DNA from: Fusobacterium ulcerans
GTDB lineage: Bacteria; Fusobacteriota; Fusobacteriia; Fusobacteriales; Fusobacteriaceae
DNA: 64,000 bases
Assembly: GCF_003019675.1 (NCBI RefSeq)
Contig: NZ_CP028105.1
Location: forward strand, 1,938,282-2,002,281
Reading direction: 5' to 3'
The notes beneath the pieces are model-generated. The model did no database searches. It was not told the DNA's origin and was given only the letters and a program-made list of their open reading frames with translations. Position numbers and translations under genes: made by a program. Numbering within the stretch: the first letter of the stretch is position 1; each line of letters opens with the position of its first letter. Positions 37,158 through 45,878 of the stretch are shown one piece after another.

Positions 37158-37523
37158 ATGGAAAAAGAAATCGTAGTAGTAATAGCACACAGACTAGGGA
37201 AAGGTCAAAATGTAGCAAAGGGAGTGGAAGCAGCTGGAGGAAAAGCAATAGTTGTACCTGGTATGGCAGCAGATATGAAGCTTGGAGATGTAATGAAGGA
37301 AAATAATGCAACATTTGGAATTTCTTTCTGTGGAAGTGGAGGAGCTGGAGCGATAATGGCTCAAACAAAATATGGATATAAAGCAACTTCTCATTTAAGA
37401 TCAGTAGAAGCAGGAGTTACAGCTATTAAACAAGGATATCAAGTGGTAGGATTTGGTTTCTTAGATACAGAAGAATTAGGAAGAAGATTAGTAGAAGAAT
37501 ATAAAAGAGTAAATGGTTTATAG
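37158..37523 (+). CDS. SFCGS family glycine-rich protein
   Basis: 121-residue protein named for its central ISFCGSGGAGAIMAQ motif, with the single cysteine at position 58. It has the look of an alpha/beta Rossmann-like fold with HRLGKGQNVAKGVEAAGGKA near the start. The cysteine-glycine-rich loop recalls the phosphocysteine loop of PTS IIB proteins, but no homology can be claimed. It always travels with DUF4310, DUF4311 and DUF4312 proteins, so it is likely the soluble component of that transport system. Start at 37158 follows AGGAGG. Confidence 0.85.
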   Translation: MEKEIVVVIAHRLGKGQNVAKGVEAAGGKAIVVPGMAADMKLGDVMKENNATFGISFCGSGGAGAIMAQTKYGYKATSHLRSVEAGVTAIKQGYQVVGFGFLDTEELGRRLVEEYKRVNGL

Positions 37524-37546
37524 AATAAAATAGGAGGCATAAAATT

Positions 37547-37831
37547 ATGAAAGAGGCAAAGTTACAGAAAGAAGTAAAAACTTTGATTATAAAGGGATCT
37601 GGAAAAACAAAGGAGGAAGCTCTGGGGAAAGTCTTTGCTCTATTCAGAAAGAAAGTTCAGGATGAAACAGATGGAGTTATAGTGAAATTAGAACCTTTAG
37701 AAACATACCTGATTAATATAAAGGAAGAAAAGAAAATAGAAAAATTTCTTGAACTTTTTATGCCAAGAGAAAAAACTACTTATTTTATTGAAATGGAAAT
37801 TGAGTATGAAATCAAGTATATAAAACTCTAA
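37547..37831 (+). CDS. DUF4312 family protein
   Basis: 94-residue small soluble alpha/beta protein. The pattern is a beta strand (LIIKGSGKTKEEALGKVFALF), a helix, then two strands ending in FIEMEIEYEIKYIKL. It belongs to a family found only beside SFCGS and DUF4310/4311 genes. Its role is unknown. It may be a subunit of the same membrane complex. AGGAGG precedes it, and the next gene follows after 13 bases. Confidence 0.85.
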   Translation: MKEAKLQKEVKTLIIKGSGKTKEEALGKVFALFRKKVQDETDGVIVKLEPLETYLINIKEEKKIEKFLELFMPREKTTYFIEMEIEYEIKYIKL

Positions 37832-37844
37832 GAGGGAGGAAAAT

Positions 37845-38564
37845 ATGATAGTTATAGTTATAAAATCATTAATTATTGGATTTATAGGGGGAGCAGCAGT
37901 AGCAGCAGGGGCAGCTAGAATGTTTCACACACCTAATTCACAATCAATGGGAGCATTTCGTACACTAGGAGAACTTAATGCATGTCAAGGAGACCCAATG
38001 GCACATTTCTCATTTGGTTTAGGTTTTCTATTTAATGCAGCAGCAGCAGTAATGGCAGCAGGAGCACTTACTCAGGATGTTTTCCATAGAATAGTTCCTA
38101 ACTTTGCAGCAGCAAGTTTGCTAATAAAGAATAAAAATGTAGAAGAGACAATGCATGATCCATTAAAAATGGGAATAATGGGAGGATTTATAGGAGCTAT
38201 AGTAGTAACTTTTTTAAATACTGTTGCCTCTCTTATACCAACAGCGTTATCTCAAATAGCTAAAGAAATATTATCTCCAGCAGCAGCTTTAATGATTAAT
38301 CCAGTAATGCCGATAGTATTCTGGCTAGCAGCTTTAGATGCAGGTAAGATAACTGGAGTATGGGCAACAGTTCTAGGTGGAATGGCTCATATGATCATGG
38401 GAAATGCTGTTCCAGGAATAGTTTTAGGTATCCTTATAGGACAAACGATTGATGAAAATGGATATAATAAGTCTGTAAAAGTAATGGGAGCAATAGTAAT
38501 AGTTTTATTTATAGTAATTGCTTATTTTAGAGGATTCTTTGCAAAACTTGGATTATTTATGTAA
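37845..38564 (+). CDS. DUF4311 family membrane protein
   Basis: 239-residue integral membrane protein with about seven hydrophobic segments. The N-terminal half holds the family motif ARMFHTPNSQSMGAFRTLGEL followed by ACQGDPMAHFSFGLGFLFN. GGA- and GCA-rich small-residue helices suggest tight packing like transport channels. With DUF4310 it is the best candidate for the membrane part of an uncharacterised importer of an amino-sugar acid. It is translated from an ATG behind GGGAGG. Confidence 0.87.
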   Translation: MIVIVIKSLIIGFIGGAAVAAGAARMFHTPNSQSMGAFRTLGELNACQGDPMAHFSFGLGFLFNAAAAVMAAGALTQDVFHRIVPNFAAASLLIKNKNVEETMHDPLKMGIMGGFIGAIVVTFLNTVASLIPTALSQIAKEILSPAAALMINPVMPIVFWLAALDAGKITGVWATVLGGMAHMIMGNAVPGIVLGILIGQTIDENGYNKSVKVMGAIVIVLFIVIAYFRGFFAKLGLFM

Positions 38565-38579
38565 ACTGGAGGGATAATT

Positions 38580-39218
38580 ATGGAAAATAAAAAAAGTAAT
38601 TTTTTACTAGCAGATATGTCATTTCCAATATTAGTAGGAATGGCATGTGCAGCAATATTTGCAGGAACTCATATGTTTGTTGTTCATGGTGTAGGAGCTT
38701 TTAATGAAATATTTACTGTAAAACTTTTGGAACAAGGGATAACTAGTGGGGATTATGCAGCAGCAGCAGGATATGCAGCTGGATTTCTTATTGCCAGAGT
38801 ATTGGAAGGACCATTGGTAGGATTGCTAGATATTGGAGGATCTCTAATGACTGGAGTAGGAATTGGGATACCTGCTATGTTATTAGCTTCTGGAATAGAA
38901 AGTCCTGTAAAAAGTTTTCCTTTAGCTTTATTGGTAGGATTAGTAATAGGATTAATTATAGGAATTATTATTATCGCTATTAGAAAAGCTGTTCCAGATG
39001 GAATGTCAGCTGGTGGTACAGGAATAATGATGGGAGCTGGAAATGCTACTGGAAGATTCCTTGGTCCTCTTATCATATTATCTGCTATTCAATATAATAT
39101 TCCAGCAGGAGTAGGGTCATTTTTAGGAGCAGCTCTTTTCTATAAATTTGACAGACATATAGCAGGAGGAGCAATAATAGGAGCTATGCTTATTGGAGGA
39201 TTAGCTTTACTTTTCTAA
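38580..39218 (+). CDS. DUF4310 family membrane protein
   Basis: 212-residue integral membrane protein with about six hydrophobic segments. GVGAFNEIFTVKLLEQG and FLIARVLEGPLVGLLDIGG followed by TGVGIGIPAMLLASG are the family blocks. The second half has IIIAIRKAVPDGMSAGGTGIMMG, a reentrant-looking glycine-rich region. It pairs with the DUF4311 protein in every operon of this kind. Transport activity is inferred from composition and context, not shown. Confidence 0.87.
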   Translation: MENKKSNFLLADMSFPILVGMACAAIFAGTHMFVVHGVGAFNEIFTVKLLEQGITSGDYAAAAGYAAGFLIARVLEGPLVGLLDIGGSLMTGVGIGIPAMLLASGIESPVKSFPLALLVGLVIGLIIGIIIIAIRKAVPDGMSAGGTGIMMGAGNATGRFLGPLIILSAIQYNIPAGVGSFLGAALFYKFDRHIAGGAIIGAMLIGGLALLF

Positions 39219-39240
39219 ATGACATGGAGATGAAATAGTT

Positions 39241-40344
39241 ATGAATATATATGAAAAAATAGGATTGAAAAGAGTTATCAACGGAAGTGGAAAGATGACA
39301 GCTCTAGGAGTATCAAAAATAAGTGATACTGTAGCTGAAACAATGAAAGAAGCAGGACAGAATTTTGTAGTCATTGATGATCTTATTGATAAAGTGGGAG
39401 AGATGATATCTGAAGTTACAGGAGGAGAAGATACTTGTGTTACATCTAGTGCTTCAGCAGCAATTGCTCTTTCAGTAGCAGGATTGATAACAGGAAAAAG
39501 TCTTACTTTAATAGAAAGACTTCCAGACACAACTGGATTAAAAAATAAAGTTGTCCTTCAAAAAGGGCATGCTGTAAACTATGGAGCTCCAATCACTACA
39601 ATGATAAGATTGGGTGGAGGAATACCAGTAGAAGCAGGATGCAGCAATGAAGTAAAACCAGAACATGTAGAAGAGGCAATAGATGAAAATACAATAGCTC
39701 TTCTGTATGTAAAATCACATCATGCAGTACAAAAGGGAATGCTTTCTATAGAAGAAATGTCAGAGATAGCTAAAAAACATTCTCTTCCATTAATAATAGA
39801 CGCAGCAGCTGAAGAGGATATACATAGATATCTTAAATTAGGTGGGGACCTTGTAATATATTCTGGAGCAAAGGCATTGTGTGGACCAGCTTCTGGATTT
39901 GTTACAGGGAAAAAACAATACATAGATGCAATAAAAATGCAGTATAAAGGTATTGGAAGAGCTATGAAAATAGGAAAAGTATGTATGATGGGGCTGATGA
40001 AAGCTGTAGAAGAATATTCAAAAAGAGATGAAAAAGCTGTTGTAGATGAACAGATGAGATTGGCAGGTCTTTTGATGGAAGAATTAAAAGATGAACCAAA
40101 AGTAGAAACATCTATAGTGCAGGATGAAGCTGGAAGAGAGATATATAGAGTACAGATAAAATTAAATGAGAAACTTACTAATATGTCAGGAAAAGATTTC
40201 ATGAAACATTTAAGAGAAGGAGAAGCAGAAATTCATGTGAGAAAGCATTATGCTAATCTTGGAATTGTAAATGTAGATATGAGAGCTCTTACAGAAAGTG
40301 ATATTAAATTTATAGGTGCAAGAATAAAAGAGATTTTAAAATAA
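39241..40344 (+). CDS. dgaE: DgaE-type PLP-dependent ammonia-lyase (SelA-like fold)
   Basis: 367-residue pyridoxal phosphate enzyme related to D-glucosaminate-6-phosphate ammonia-lyase of Salmonella. The PLP lysine lies in VIYSGAKALCGPASGF and the phosphate-binding segment in TCVTSSASAAIALSV. Family members convert an amino-sugar acid phosphate into a 2-keto-3-deoxy acid and ammonia. The next gene encodes the matching aldolase, 13 bases downstream. The start at 39241 follows TGGAGATG-type spacing. Confidence 0.88.
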   Translation: MNIYEKIGLKRVINGSGKMTALGVSKISDTVAETMKEAGQNFVVIDDLIDKVGEMISEVTGGEDTCVTSSASAAIALSVAGLITGKSLTLIERLPDTTGLKNKVVLQKGHAVNYGAPITTMIRLGGGIPVEAGCSNEVKPEHVEEAIDENTIALLYVKSHHAVQKGMLSIEEMSEIAKKHSLPLIIDAAAEEDIHRYLKLGGDLVIYSGAKALCGPASGFVTGKKQYIDAIKMQYKGIGRAMKIGKVCMMGLMKAVEEYSKRDEKAVVDEQMRLAGLLMEELKDEPKVETSIVQDEAGREIYRVQIKLNEKLTNMSGKDFMKHLREGEAEIHVRKHYANLGIVNVDMRALTESDIKFIGARIKEILK

Positions 40345-40357
40345 TCAGGAGGAACAA

Positions 40358-41107
40358 ATGCAGACAAAGATCAAATTTTATAAAGATAGAGTAGCAGTAA
40401 ACTTTTTAGCTAAAGATAAGAAAAATGGAGCAGATGTATTTAATGCTATAGATGGATATACAGCTATTGGAGTATTGTCAAAACAATTTGATACAGTAGA
40501 AGAGGGAATTGAATATGTAAAAGATTACATGAAAGATGTACCAGTTGTATCAGTAGGACTTGGAGCAGGGGATCCAGCTCAATTCCAAAAAGCAGCTTTA
40601 ATAGCAGCAGCAACTGATCCAGGACATGTAAATCAGGTATTTACAGGAGCAGCATATGCAGCAGGAGCATTAAAAGCAATGAAAGCAGAAAACACAGCAG
40701 TGAATGTCTTGATGAGCCCAACAGGAATAGTAGGAAAAGTAAAAATCTCAACTGGAGAGTTAAGTGCAAAAGAAGAGCCAGCAATAGTTGATGTAGATAC
40801 AGCAATGGCAATGGTATTAGATATGAGAGCTCAGGGGATAAAATATTTTCCAATGGGGGGACTAAAATCAAAAGATGAATTAAAAGCAGTGGCAGAAGCA
40901 TGTGCAAGACATGGAGTGCCAATGATGGAACCATCAGGTGGAGTAGATTTAAGCAACTTTAAAGAGATTACTAAAATATGTCTGGATGCAGGGGTAGAAA
41001 AAGTTATGCCTCATATCTATGGAGCGGTAATAGATAAAGAGAGCGGAAATACAAAAATTGAAGATGTAAAAGCAGTGTACCAAATGGTTAAGGAACTTCT
41101 TGATTAA
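40358..41107 (+). CDS. dgaF: 2-dehydro-3-deoxy-phosphogluconate aldolase, DgaF type
   Basis: 249-residue TIM-barrel aldolase of the EF_0839/AHA_3917 family, which splits KDGP into pyruvate and glyceraldehyde 3-phosphate. The N-terminal KDRVAVNFLAKDKKNGADV and the C-terminal EPSGGVDLSNFKEI and MPHIYGAVIDKESG match the family. It completes the pathway begun by DgaE. The HAD phosphatase gene starts one base after its stop, so the operon continues. Confidence 0.88.
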   Translation: MQTKIKFYKDRVAVNFLAKDKKNGADVFNAIDGYTAIGVLSKQFDTVEEGIEYVKDYMKDVPVVSVGLGAGDPAQFQKAALIAAATDPGHVNQVFTGAAYAAGALKAMKAENTAVNVLMSPTGIVGKVKISTGELSAKEEPAIVDVDTAMAMVLDMRAQGIKYFPMGGLKSKDELKAVAEACARHGVPMMEPSGGVDLSNFKEITKICLDAGVEKVMPHIYGAVIDKESGNTKIEDVKAVYQMVKELLD

Positions 41108-41108
41108 T

Positions 41109-41765
41109 ATGGAAGAGACAAAACTGGTAATCTTTGATATGGATGGACTGCTTTTAGATACAGAGAGACTTTCCAATATTGCCTGGATAGAAGCAGGAGA
41201 AAATATGGAAATAGATATTACCCATGATATTTTAAGAAGAATAAAGGGTAGTAATTTAAAAAATACAGTAAGTGTTTTAATGAGTTTTTTAGATGAAGAG
41301 AAATATAAAAAACTTATTGAAGAGAAAAAAAGAATACAAGTAAGAGTTGAAGAAGAAGAAGGGATAAGGTTAAAAAAGGGAGTATTAGAATTATTGACTT
41401 TTTTAAAGGAAAAGAAAATAAAAACAGCAGTGGCAACATCTACTGGAAGAGAGCTGGCAACAAGAGAATTACAAGATACAGGTATATATGAATATTTTGA
41501 TGGATTTGTTTTTGGGGACGAAGTGAAGAATGGGAAGCCAAATCCAGAAATATTTTTAACAGCTTGTGAGAAGTTTTATGTTACTCCAGAAAATGCAGTT
41601 GTTCTTGAGGATTCTGTATTGGGATTGAAAGCAGCCGTTTCTGGTGGTATAAAATGTATAGTGGTAGAAGATACTGTACAGCTTACTGATGAGGAAAACA
41701 GACTGCCATATAGAAAGTGTGAAAGTTTGTTGGAAGTGAGAGATTTCTTTAAAGAAGTAATATAA
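41109..41765 (+). CDS. HAD superfamily phosphatase, beta-phosphoglucomutase-like
   Basis: 218-residue haloacid dehalogenase fold enzyme. FDMDGLLLDTE holds the nucleophilic and acid aspartates, VATSTGRELA the threonine/serine motif II, and KPNPEIFLTACE and VLEDSVLGLKAA motifs III and IV. The frame begins at TTG 41100 inside the previous gene, but the ATG at 41109 is better, one base after the dgaF stop. Placement suggests action on a sugar phosphate made by the dga-like pathway, or removal of a toxic phosphorylated intermediate. Confidence 0.88.
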   Translation: MEETKLVIFDMDGLLLDTERLSNIAWIEAGENMEIDITHDILRRIKGSNLKNTVSVLMSFLDEEKYKKLIEEKKRIQVRVEEEEGIRLKKGVLELLTFLKEKKIKTAVATSTGRELATRELQDTGIYEYFDGFVFGDEVKNGKPNPEIFLTACEKFYVTPENAVVLEDSVLGLKAAVSGGIKCIVVEDTVQLTDEENRLPYRKCESLLEVRDFFKEVI

Positions 41766-41783
41766 ATGGGGAAAGAAAAGAGA

Positions 41784-41815
41784 GGCAGTTGATTTCAATA
41801 TCAACTGCCTTCTTT
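41784..41815 (+). terminator. Terminator of the dga-like operon
   Basis: GGCAGTTGAT pairs perfectly with ATCAACTGCC around a six-base loop and is followed by a T-rich stretch broken by single C and G residues. Confidence 0.8.
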
Positions 41816-41878
41816 GATTCAGTTTCAATGACAAAATATAGTTTTAGATACAATTTAAGGAAAAACTAGTAAAATTTG

Positions 41879-41887
41879 TGGTATAAT
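41879..41887 (+). promoter_or_regulatory. Extended -10 promoter of dnaE
   Basis: TGG directly precedes TATAAT at 41882-41887, an extended -10 element. No good -35 is present. The start codon is 46 bases downstream. Confidence 0.6.
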
Positions 41888-41933
41888 ATATCATTGAGGA
41901 AAAATAAACTCTAAAAGAGGAGGAGATATTTTT

Positions 41934-44900
41934 ATGATAAAAAACTTTGTGCATCTGCATCTTCATACTGAGTACAGCCTCCTTGATGGAGTAGGGAAAA
42001 TAGATGATTATTTAGACAGAGCAAAAGTTCTTGGGATGCAGGCAATAGCTATAACAGATCATGGAAATCTTTTTGGAGTGCTGGAGCTTTACAAAAAGGC
42101 AATGAAAAAAGGAATAAAACCTGTAATTGGTCTGGAAGCTTATGTATCAGAATTTTCTATGCTTGAAAAAGATGGAAGAATATTTCATCTGGTGCTTCTT
42201 GCTGAAAATAATAAAGGGTATCAGAATCTTCTTAAAATAAGTTCTGAAAGTTATATAAAGGGATTTTATTATAAGCCGAGAATTGACAAGGAGTTTTTAA
42301 AAAATCATAGTGAAGGTATAATAGCACTTTCAGCATGTATGCAGGGAGAGATTCCAAGAAGAATACTGGATAATGAGAGTGAAGAAAAAGTAGATGAAAT
42401 AGTAAATGAATATGTAGATATTTTTGGAAAAGATAATTTTTATATAGAAGTACAGGCAAATGGAGTAAAAGGGCAGACAGCTCTCAATGAAAAACTTTAT
42501 GATCTGGCTCAAAAACATCAGTTGAAAATGATAGCAACAAATGATACACATTATGTAAATGAAGGGGAGCATACACTTCAGGATATTCTTATATGTGTTC
42601 AGACAGGAGCAAAGGTGTCTGATGAAAAGAGAATGAGGATAGAGACTGATGAACTTTTTCTTAAAAGCAGAGAACAGATAATAGATGGACTGGGAGCAAA
42701 ATATCTGGAAGCGGTGAATAATACTGTTGAAATAGCTGAAAGATGTAATGTAGATATAGAGTTTGGTAAATTTAAGTTTCCAGATTATAAAATACCATCT
42801 TGTGCAAAAAGTATAGAAGAATTTTTAAGAAAACTCGTATATTTTGGACTTTCAAAGAGATATCCTCAGGGATTAACAGTAACAGTTTTAGAAAGAGTGG
42901 AATATGAGCTTTCAGTTATAGAAAAAATGGGATATGCTGCCTACTTTGTAGTTGTATGGGATTTTATAGACTATGCCAAAAGGAACAGAATACCAATAGG
43001 ACCTGGAAGAGGATCAGCAGCAGGAAGTCTGGTAGCTTATGCTTTGAGAATAACAGAACTAGATCCGTTGAGTTATAATCTGATCTTTGAGAGATTTTTG
43101 AATCCTGAAAGAATATCTATGCCAGATATAGATATAGATATATGTCAGGAGAGAAGGCAGGAAGTAATAGAATATGTTATCAGAAAATATGGAGAAGATA
43201 AAGTAGCGCAGATTATAACATTTGGAACAATGAAAGCAAGAGCTGCAATAAGAGATGTAGGAAGGGTTATGGATACATCTCTTTCTAAGATAGACAGTGT
43301 TGCCAAGCTAGTTCCATTTAATGCAACTATACAGCAGACTTTAAATAATGTAGAAGAATTTAAAAATATGTATCTCAATGATCCTGAGATACAAAAAGTA
43401 ATTGATATATCAGCAAGACTGGAAAATAAAGTAAGGCATGCTTCTGTCCATGCTGCTGGAATAGTTATAACCAAAGATCCTTTAACAGATACAGTTCCAT
43501 TGTATAGTGATAACAAAAATAAAATAGTTTCTACACAATATCAGATGAAAGAACTGGAAGATCTTGGATTATTGAAAATGGACTTCCTTGGACTGAGAAA
43601 TCTTACTAATCTTCAAAGGGCAATAGATTATATAAAAGAAGATTTAGGAGAGGATATAGAATTATCAGAGATACCTCTTAATTCCAAGAAAGTATATGAA
43701 ATGCTTTCAAGAGGAGACACATCTGGAGTATTCCAGCTGGAATCTCAGGGAATAAGAAAGATATTGTTGAAATTAAAACCAGATAGATTTGAAGATATAA
43801 TAGCCTTGTTGGCTCTATACAGACCAGGACCTTTAGGTTCGGGGATGGTAGATGATTTTATAAATGGAAAAAATGGAATATCAGAAATAATTTATCCACA
43901 TCCATCTCTTGAACTTACATTGAAAGAAACTTATGGGGTAATACTCTATCAGGAACAGGTAATGAAAATAGCTAATATAATGGCAAATTATTCATTGGGA
44001 GAAGCAGATCTGTTAAGAAGAGCCATGGGGAAAAAGAATGTTCAGATTATGGAAGAAAACAGAGAAAAATTTGTTGAAAGATCTATGGAGAATGGATACA
44101 CAAAAGAAAAAGCAATAGAGATGTTTGAGTTAATAGATAAGTTTGCTGGATATGGTTTTAATAAGTCTCACTCAGCAGCCTATGCTCTTATAGCTTACTG
44201 GACAGCATACTTTAAGGCTTATTATATGAAGCATTATTATGCTTCACTTATGACTTCAGAAATGAGCCATGTGGAAGACATAGCTTTTTATATGGAAGAT
44301 GCTAAAGCTCATAATATGAAATTGCATCTCCCAGATGTAAATAGAGCAAGCTCGAAATTTAGAGTGGATAAAGAAGGGATAATATTTTCTCTTGCAGCAA
44401 TAAAAAATGTAGGAGAAGGGGTATCAGCAAAAATACTTGAAGAGTGTAATGAAAATGGAGATTATAAAAACTTTGAAGACTTTGTAGTTCGTACAAGAAA
44501 ACATGGCTTAAATAAGAAAGCGTTGGAATCTCTTATATTGGCAGGTGCACTGGACAGTCTTCCAGGGAACAGAAAGCAAAAATTTGAATCAGTAGACAAG
44601 ATACTGGATTATGCAACAAGAAAAATAAAAGAAGATGAAATACAACAGATGAATCTTTTTGGAGAAGCTAAATCTTCTCTTGGAGTTTTTACTCTTCCAC
44701 AGGTACCTGAATATTCTCTAGAAGAGCTTTTGGCAAGGGAAAAAGAATATCTTGGATTCTATTTCAGTGCTCATCCTTTGGATAATTACAGAAGGCTGAT
44801 AGAGGTGTACAGACTTTCTAAAATATCAGAACTAAAAGAACTGAAAGAGGAAAAAAGTGTGCAGATTTTCAGAACATGTGGTATACTTAGAGAGATAAAA

Positions 44901-45359
44901 AAAATAGTTACAAAAAAAACCGGACAAATAATGTGCTTGTTTGAATTAGAGGACTACTATGAAAAAATAAATTGTGTGGTTTTCCCAAAAGATTATGCAG
45001 AAAATGCTCATATATTTATGGAAGGAAAAACTGTATATATAGAAGGAACTATTCAGACAGATTATTTCAAAGGGGCAGAGACTAAAAAGCTGATTGTTAG
45101 AAATATAAAATTTTTAGATGATATAGTGAGGGATAAGAGACTTACAGCTTATATACTTTTGAAAGAGGAAGATAGAGATAAATTCAGCAGGTTGAAGAAA
45201 ATAATTCTTTCTTACCCTGGAGATACAAAGCTGAGCTTTGCAATAAAAACAAAAACAGCTAAGGAAATAAGAGCTACGAAATATAAAATAGCTCCTTCAA
45301 GATTGTTTATAGATGAAATCATAGATTTGATCGGAATAGATAAGCTCACTATAAAATAA
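41934..45359 (+). CDS. dnaE: DNA polymerase III alpha subunit
   Basis: Replicative DNA polymerase, 1141 residues. The N-terminal PHP domain has HLHLHTEYSLLDG and ITDHGNLFG. The polymerase palm has GPGRGSAAGSLVAYAL and the catalytic aspartates in MPDIDIDICQERR. The fingers include YGVILYQEQVM. GYGFNKSHSAAYA is the helix-hairpin-helix region, and an OB-fold domain lies near the end. It is the DnaE1 type, without the PolC exonuclease insertion. AGGAGGAG precedes the ATG. Confidence 0.97.
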   Translation: MIKNFVHLHLHTEYSLLDGVGKIDDYLDRAKVLGMQAIAITDHGNLFGVLELYKKAMKKGIKPVIGLEAYVSEFSMLEKDGRIFHLVLLAENNKGYQNLLKISSESYIKGFYYKPRIDKEFLKNHSEGIIALSACMQGEIPRRILDNESEEKVDEIVNEYVDIFGKDNFYIEVQANGVKGQTALNEKLYDLAQKHQLKMIATNDTHYVNEGEHTLQDILICVQTGAKVSDEKRMRIETDELFLKSREQIIDGLGAKYLEAVNNTVEIAERCNVDIEFGKFKFPDYKIPSCAKSIEEFLRKLVYFGLSKRYPQGLTVTVLERVEYELSVIEKMGYAAYFVVVWDFIDYAKRNRIPIGPGRGSAAGSLVAYALRITELDPLSYNLIFERFLNPERISMPDIDIDICQERRQEVIEYVIRKYGEDKVAQIITFGTMKARAAIRDVGRVMDTSLSKIDSVAKLVPFNATIQQTLNNVEEFKNMYLNDPEIQKVIDISARLENKVRHASVHAAGIVITKDPLTDTVPLYSDNKNKIVSTQYQMKELEDLGLLKMDFLGLRNLTNLQRAIDYIKEDLGEDIELSEIPLNSKKVYEMLSRGDTSGVFQLESQGIRKILLKLKPDRFEDIIALLALYRPGPLGSGMVDDFINGKNGISEIIYPHPSLELTLKETYGVILYQEQVMKIANIMANYSLGEADLLRRAMGKKNVQIMEENREKFVERSMENGYTKEKAIEMFELIDKFAGYGFNKSHSAAYALIAYWTAYFKAYYMKHYYASLMTSEMSHVEDIAFYMEDAKAHNMKLHLPDVNRASSKFRVDKEGIIFSLAAIKNVGEGVSAKILEECNENGDYKNFEDFVVRTRKHGLNKKALESLILAGALDSLPGNRKQKFESVDKILDYATRKIKEDEIQQMNLFGEAKSSLGVFTLPQVPEYSLEELLAREKEYLGFYFSAHPLDNYRRLIEVYRLSKISELKELKEEKSVQIFRTCGILREIKKIVTKKTGQIMCLFELEDYYEKINCVVFPKDYAENAHIFMEGKTVYIEGTIQTDYFKGAETKKLIVRNIKFLDDIVRDKRLTAYILLKEEDRDKFSRLKKIILSYPGDTKLSFAIKTKTAKEIRATKYKIAPSRLFIDEIIDLIGIDKLTIK

Positions 45360-45374
45360 CATATGTAATTTTTG

Positions 45375-45403
45375 TTGAAATAAAAGTCTTGTAGTGGTAA
45401 AAT
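45375..45403 (+). promoter_or_regulatory. Promoter of the acc-asp23-nusB gene set
   Basis: TTGAAA at 45375-45380 and TAAAAT at 45398-45403 with a 17-base spacer, and TGG before the -10. It leaves a short leader before the biotin-carrier homologue. Confidence 0.65.
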
Positions 45404-45425
45404 ATAAAAAAATGAGGAGGTTTTT

Positions 45426-45839
45426 ATGAGGGGAGATATAAAGGCAGTTGAAGAATTGATGAAAGTTCTGCATGAGCAGAAACTTACAGAGATATCATAT
45501 GAGGATTCTAATTTTAAAGTTACAATTAAAGGACCCCTTACTGCATCAGTAAAAAAAGAAACAGTAAAAGAAACGAAAGTTATAGAAAATAAAGAAGCAG
45601 TAAACTATAAAGAGGTGCTGTCTGATCATATAGGAAGATATTTCTACATGAAAAAGAATGGAGAACCTGTAATAGAAGTGGGGCAGAAAATAAAAGCTGG
45701 ACAGGAAATCGGATATATTTCAACTGTTGGAGTAAATACTACTATTGCTTCTAATTACTCTGGAACTATAGAGGAAATATATATCGAAAATGGTAATCCA
45801 GTAGATTATGGAAGACCACTATTAAAGATCAAAATTTAA
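45426..45839 (+). CDS. accB: AccB homologue lacking the biotinylation site
   Basis: 137-residue protein with the layout of the acetyl-CoA carboxylase biotin carrier: an N-terminal helical region (VEELMKVLHEQKLTEISYED), a linker and a C-terminal lipoyl/biotinyl-type domain from about residue 64. VIEVGQKIKAGQEIGYI and YSGTIEEIYIENGNPVDYG align well with AccB. However, the biotin motif EAMK falls at residues 99-102, which read STVG, so the accepting lysine is replaced by glycine. The DNA is clear there with no frameshift. It lies 39 bases before accC. It may be a regulator or structural subunit, as plant BADC proteins are. Confidence 0.85.
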   Translation: MRGDIKAVEELMKVLHEQKLTEISYEDSNFKVTIKGPLTASVKKETVKETKVIENKEAVNYKEVLSDHIGRYFYMKKNGEPVIEVGQKIKAGQEIGYISTVGVNTTIASNYSGTIEEIYIENGNPVDYGRPLLKIKI

Positions 45840-45878
45840 TAATCTGAAATGATTTGGATTACCAGGAGGAAAGAAAAT

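Noticed and set aside
39720-40202. Minus-strand frame of 160 codons
   Set aside because: Opposite dgaE, which has its PLP lysine motif in the plus frame. The antisense product has no recognisable features.
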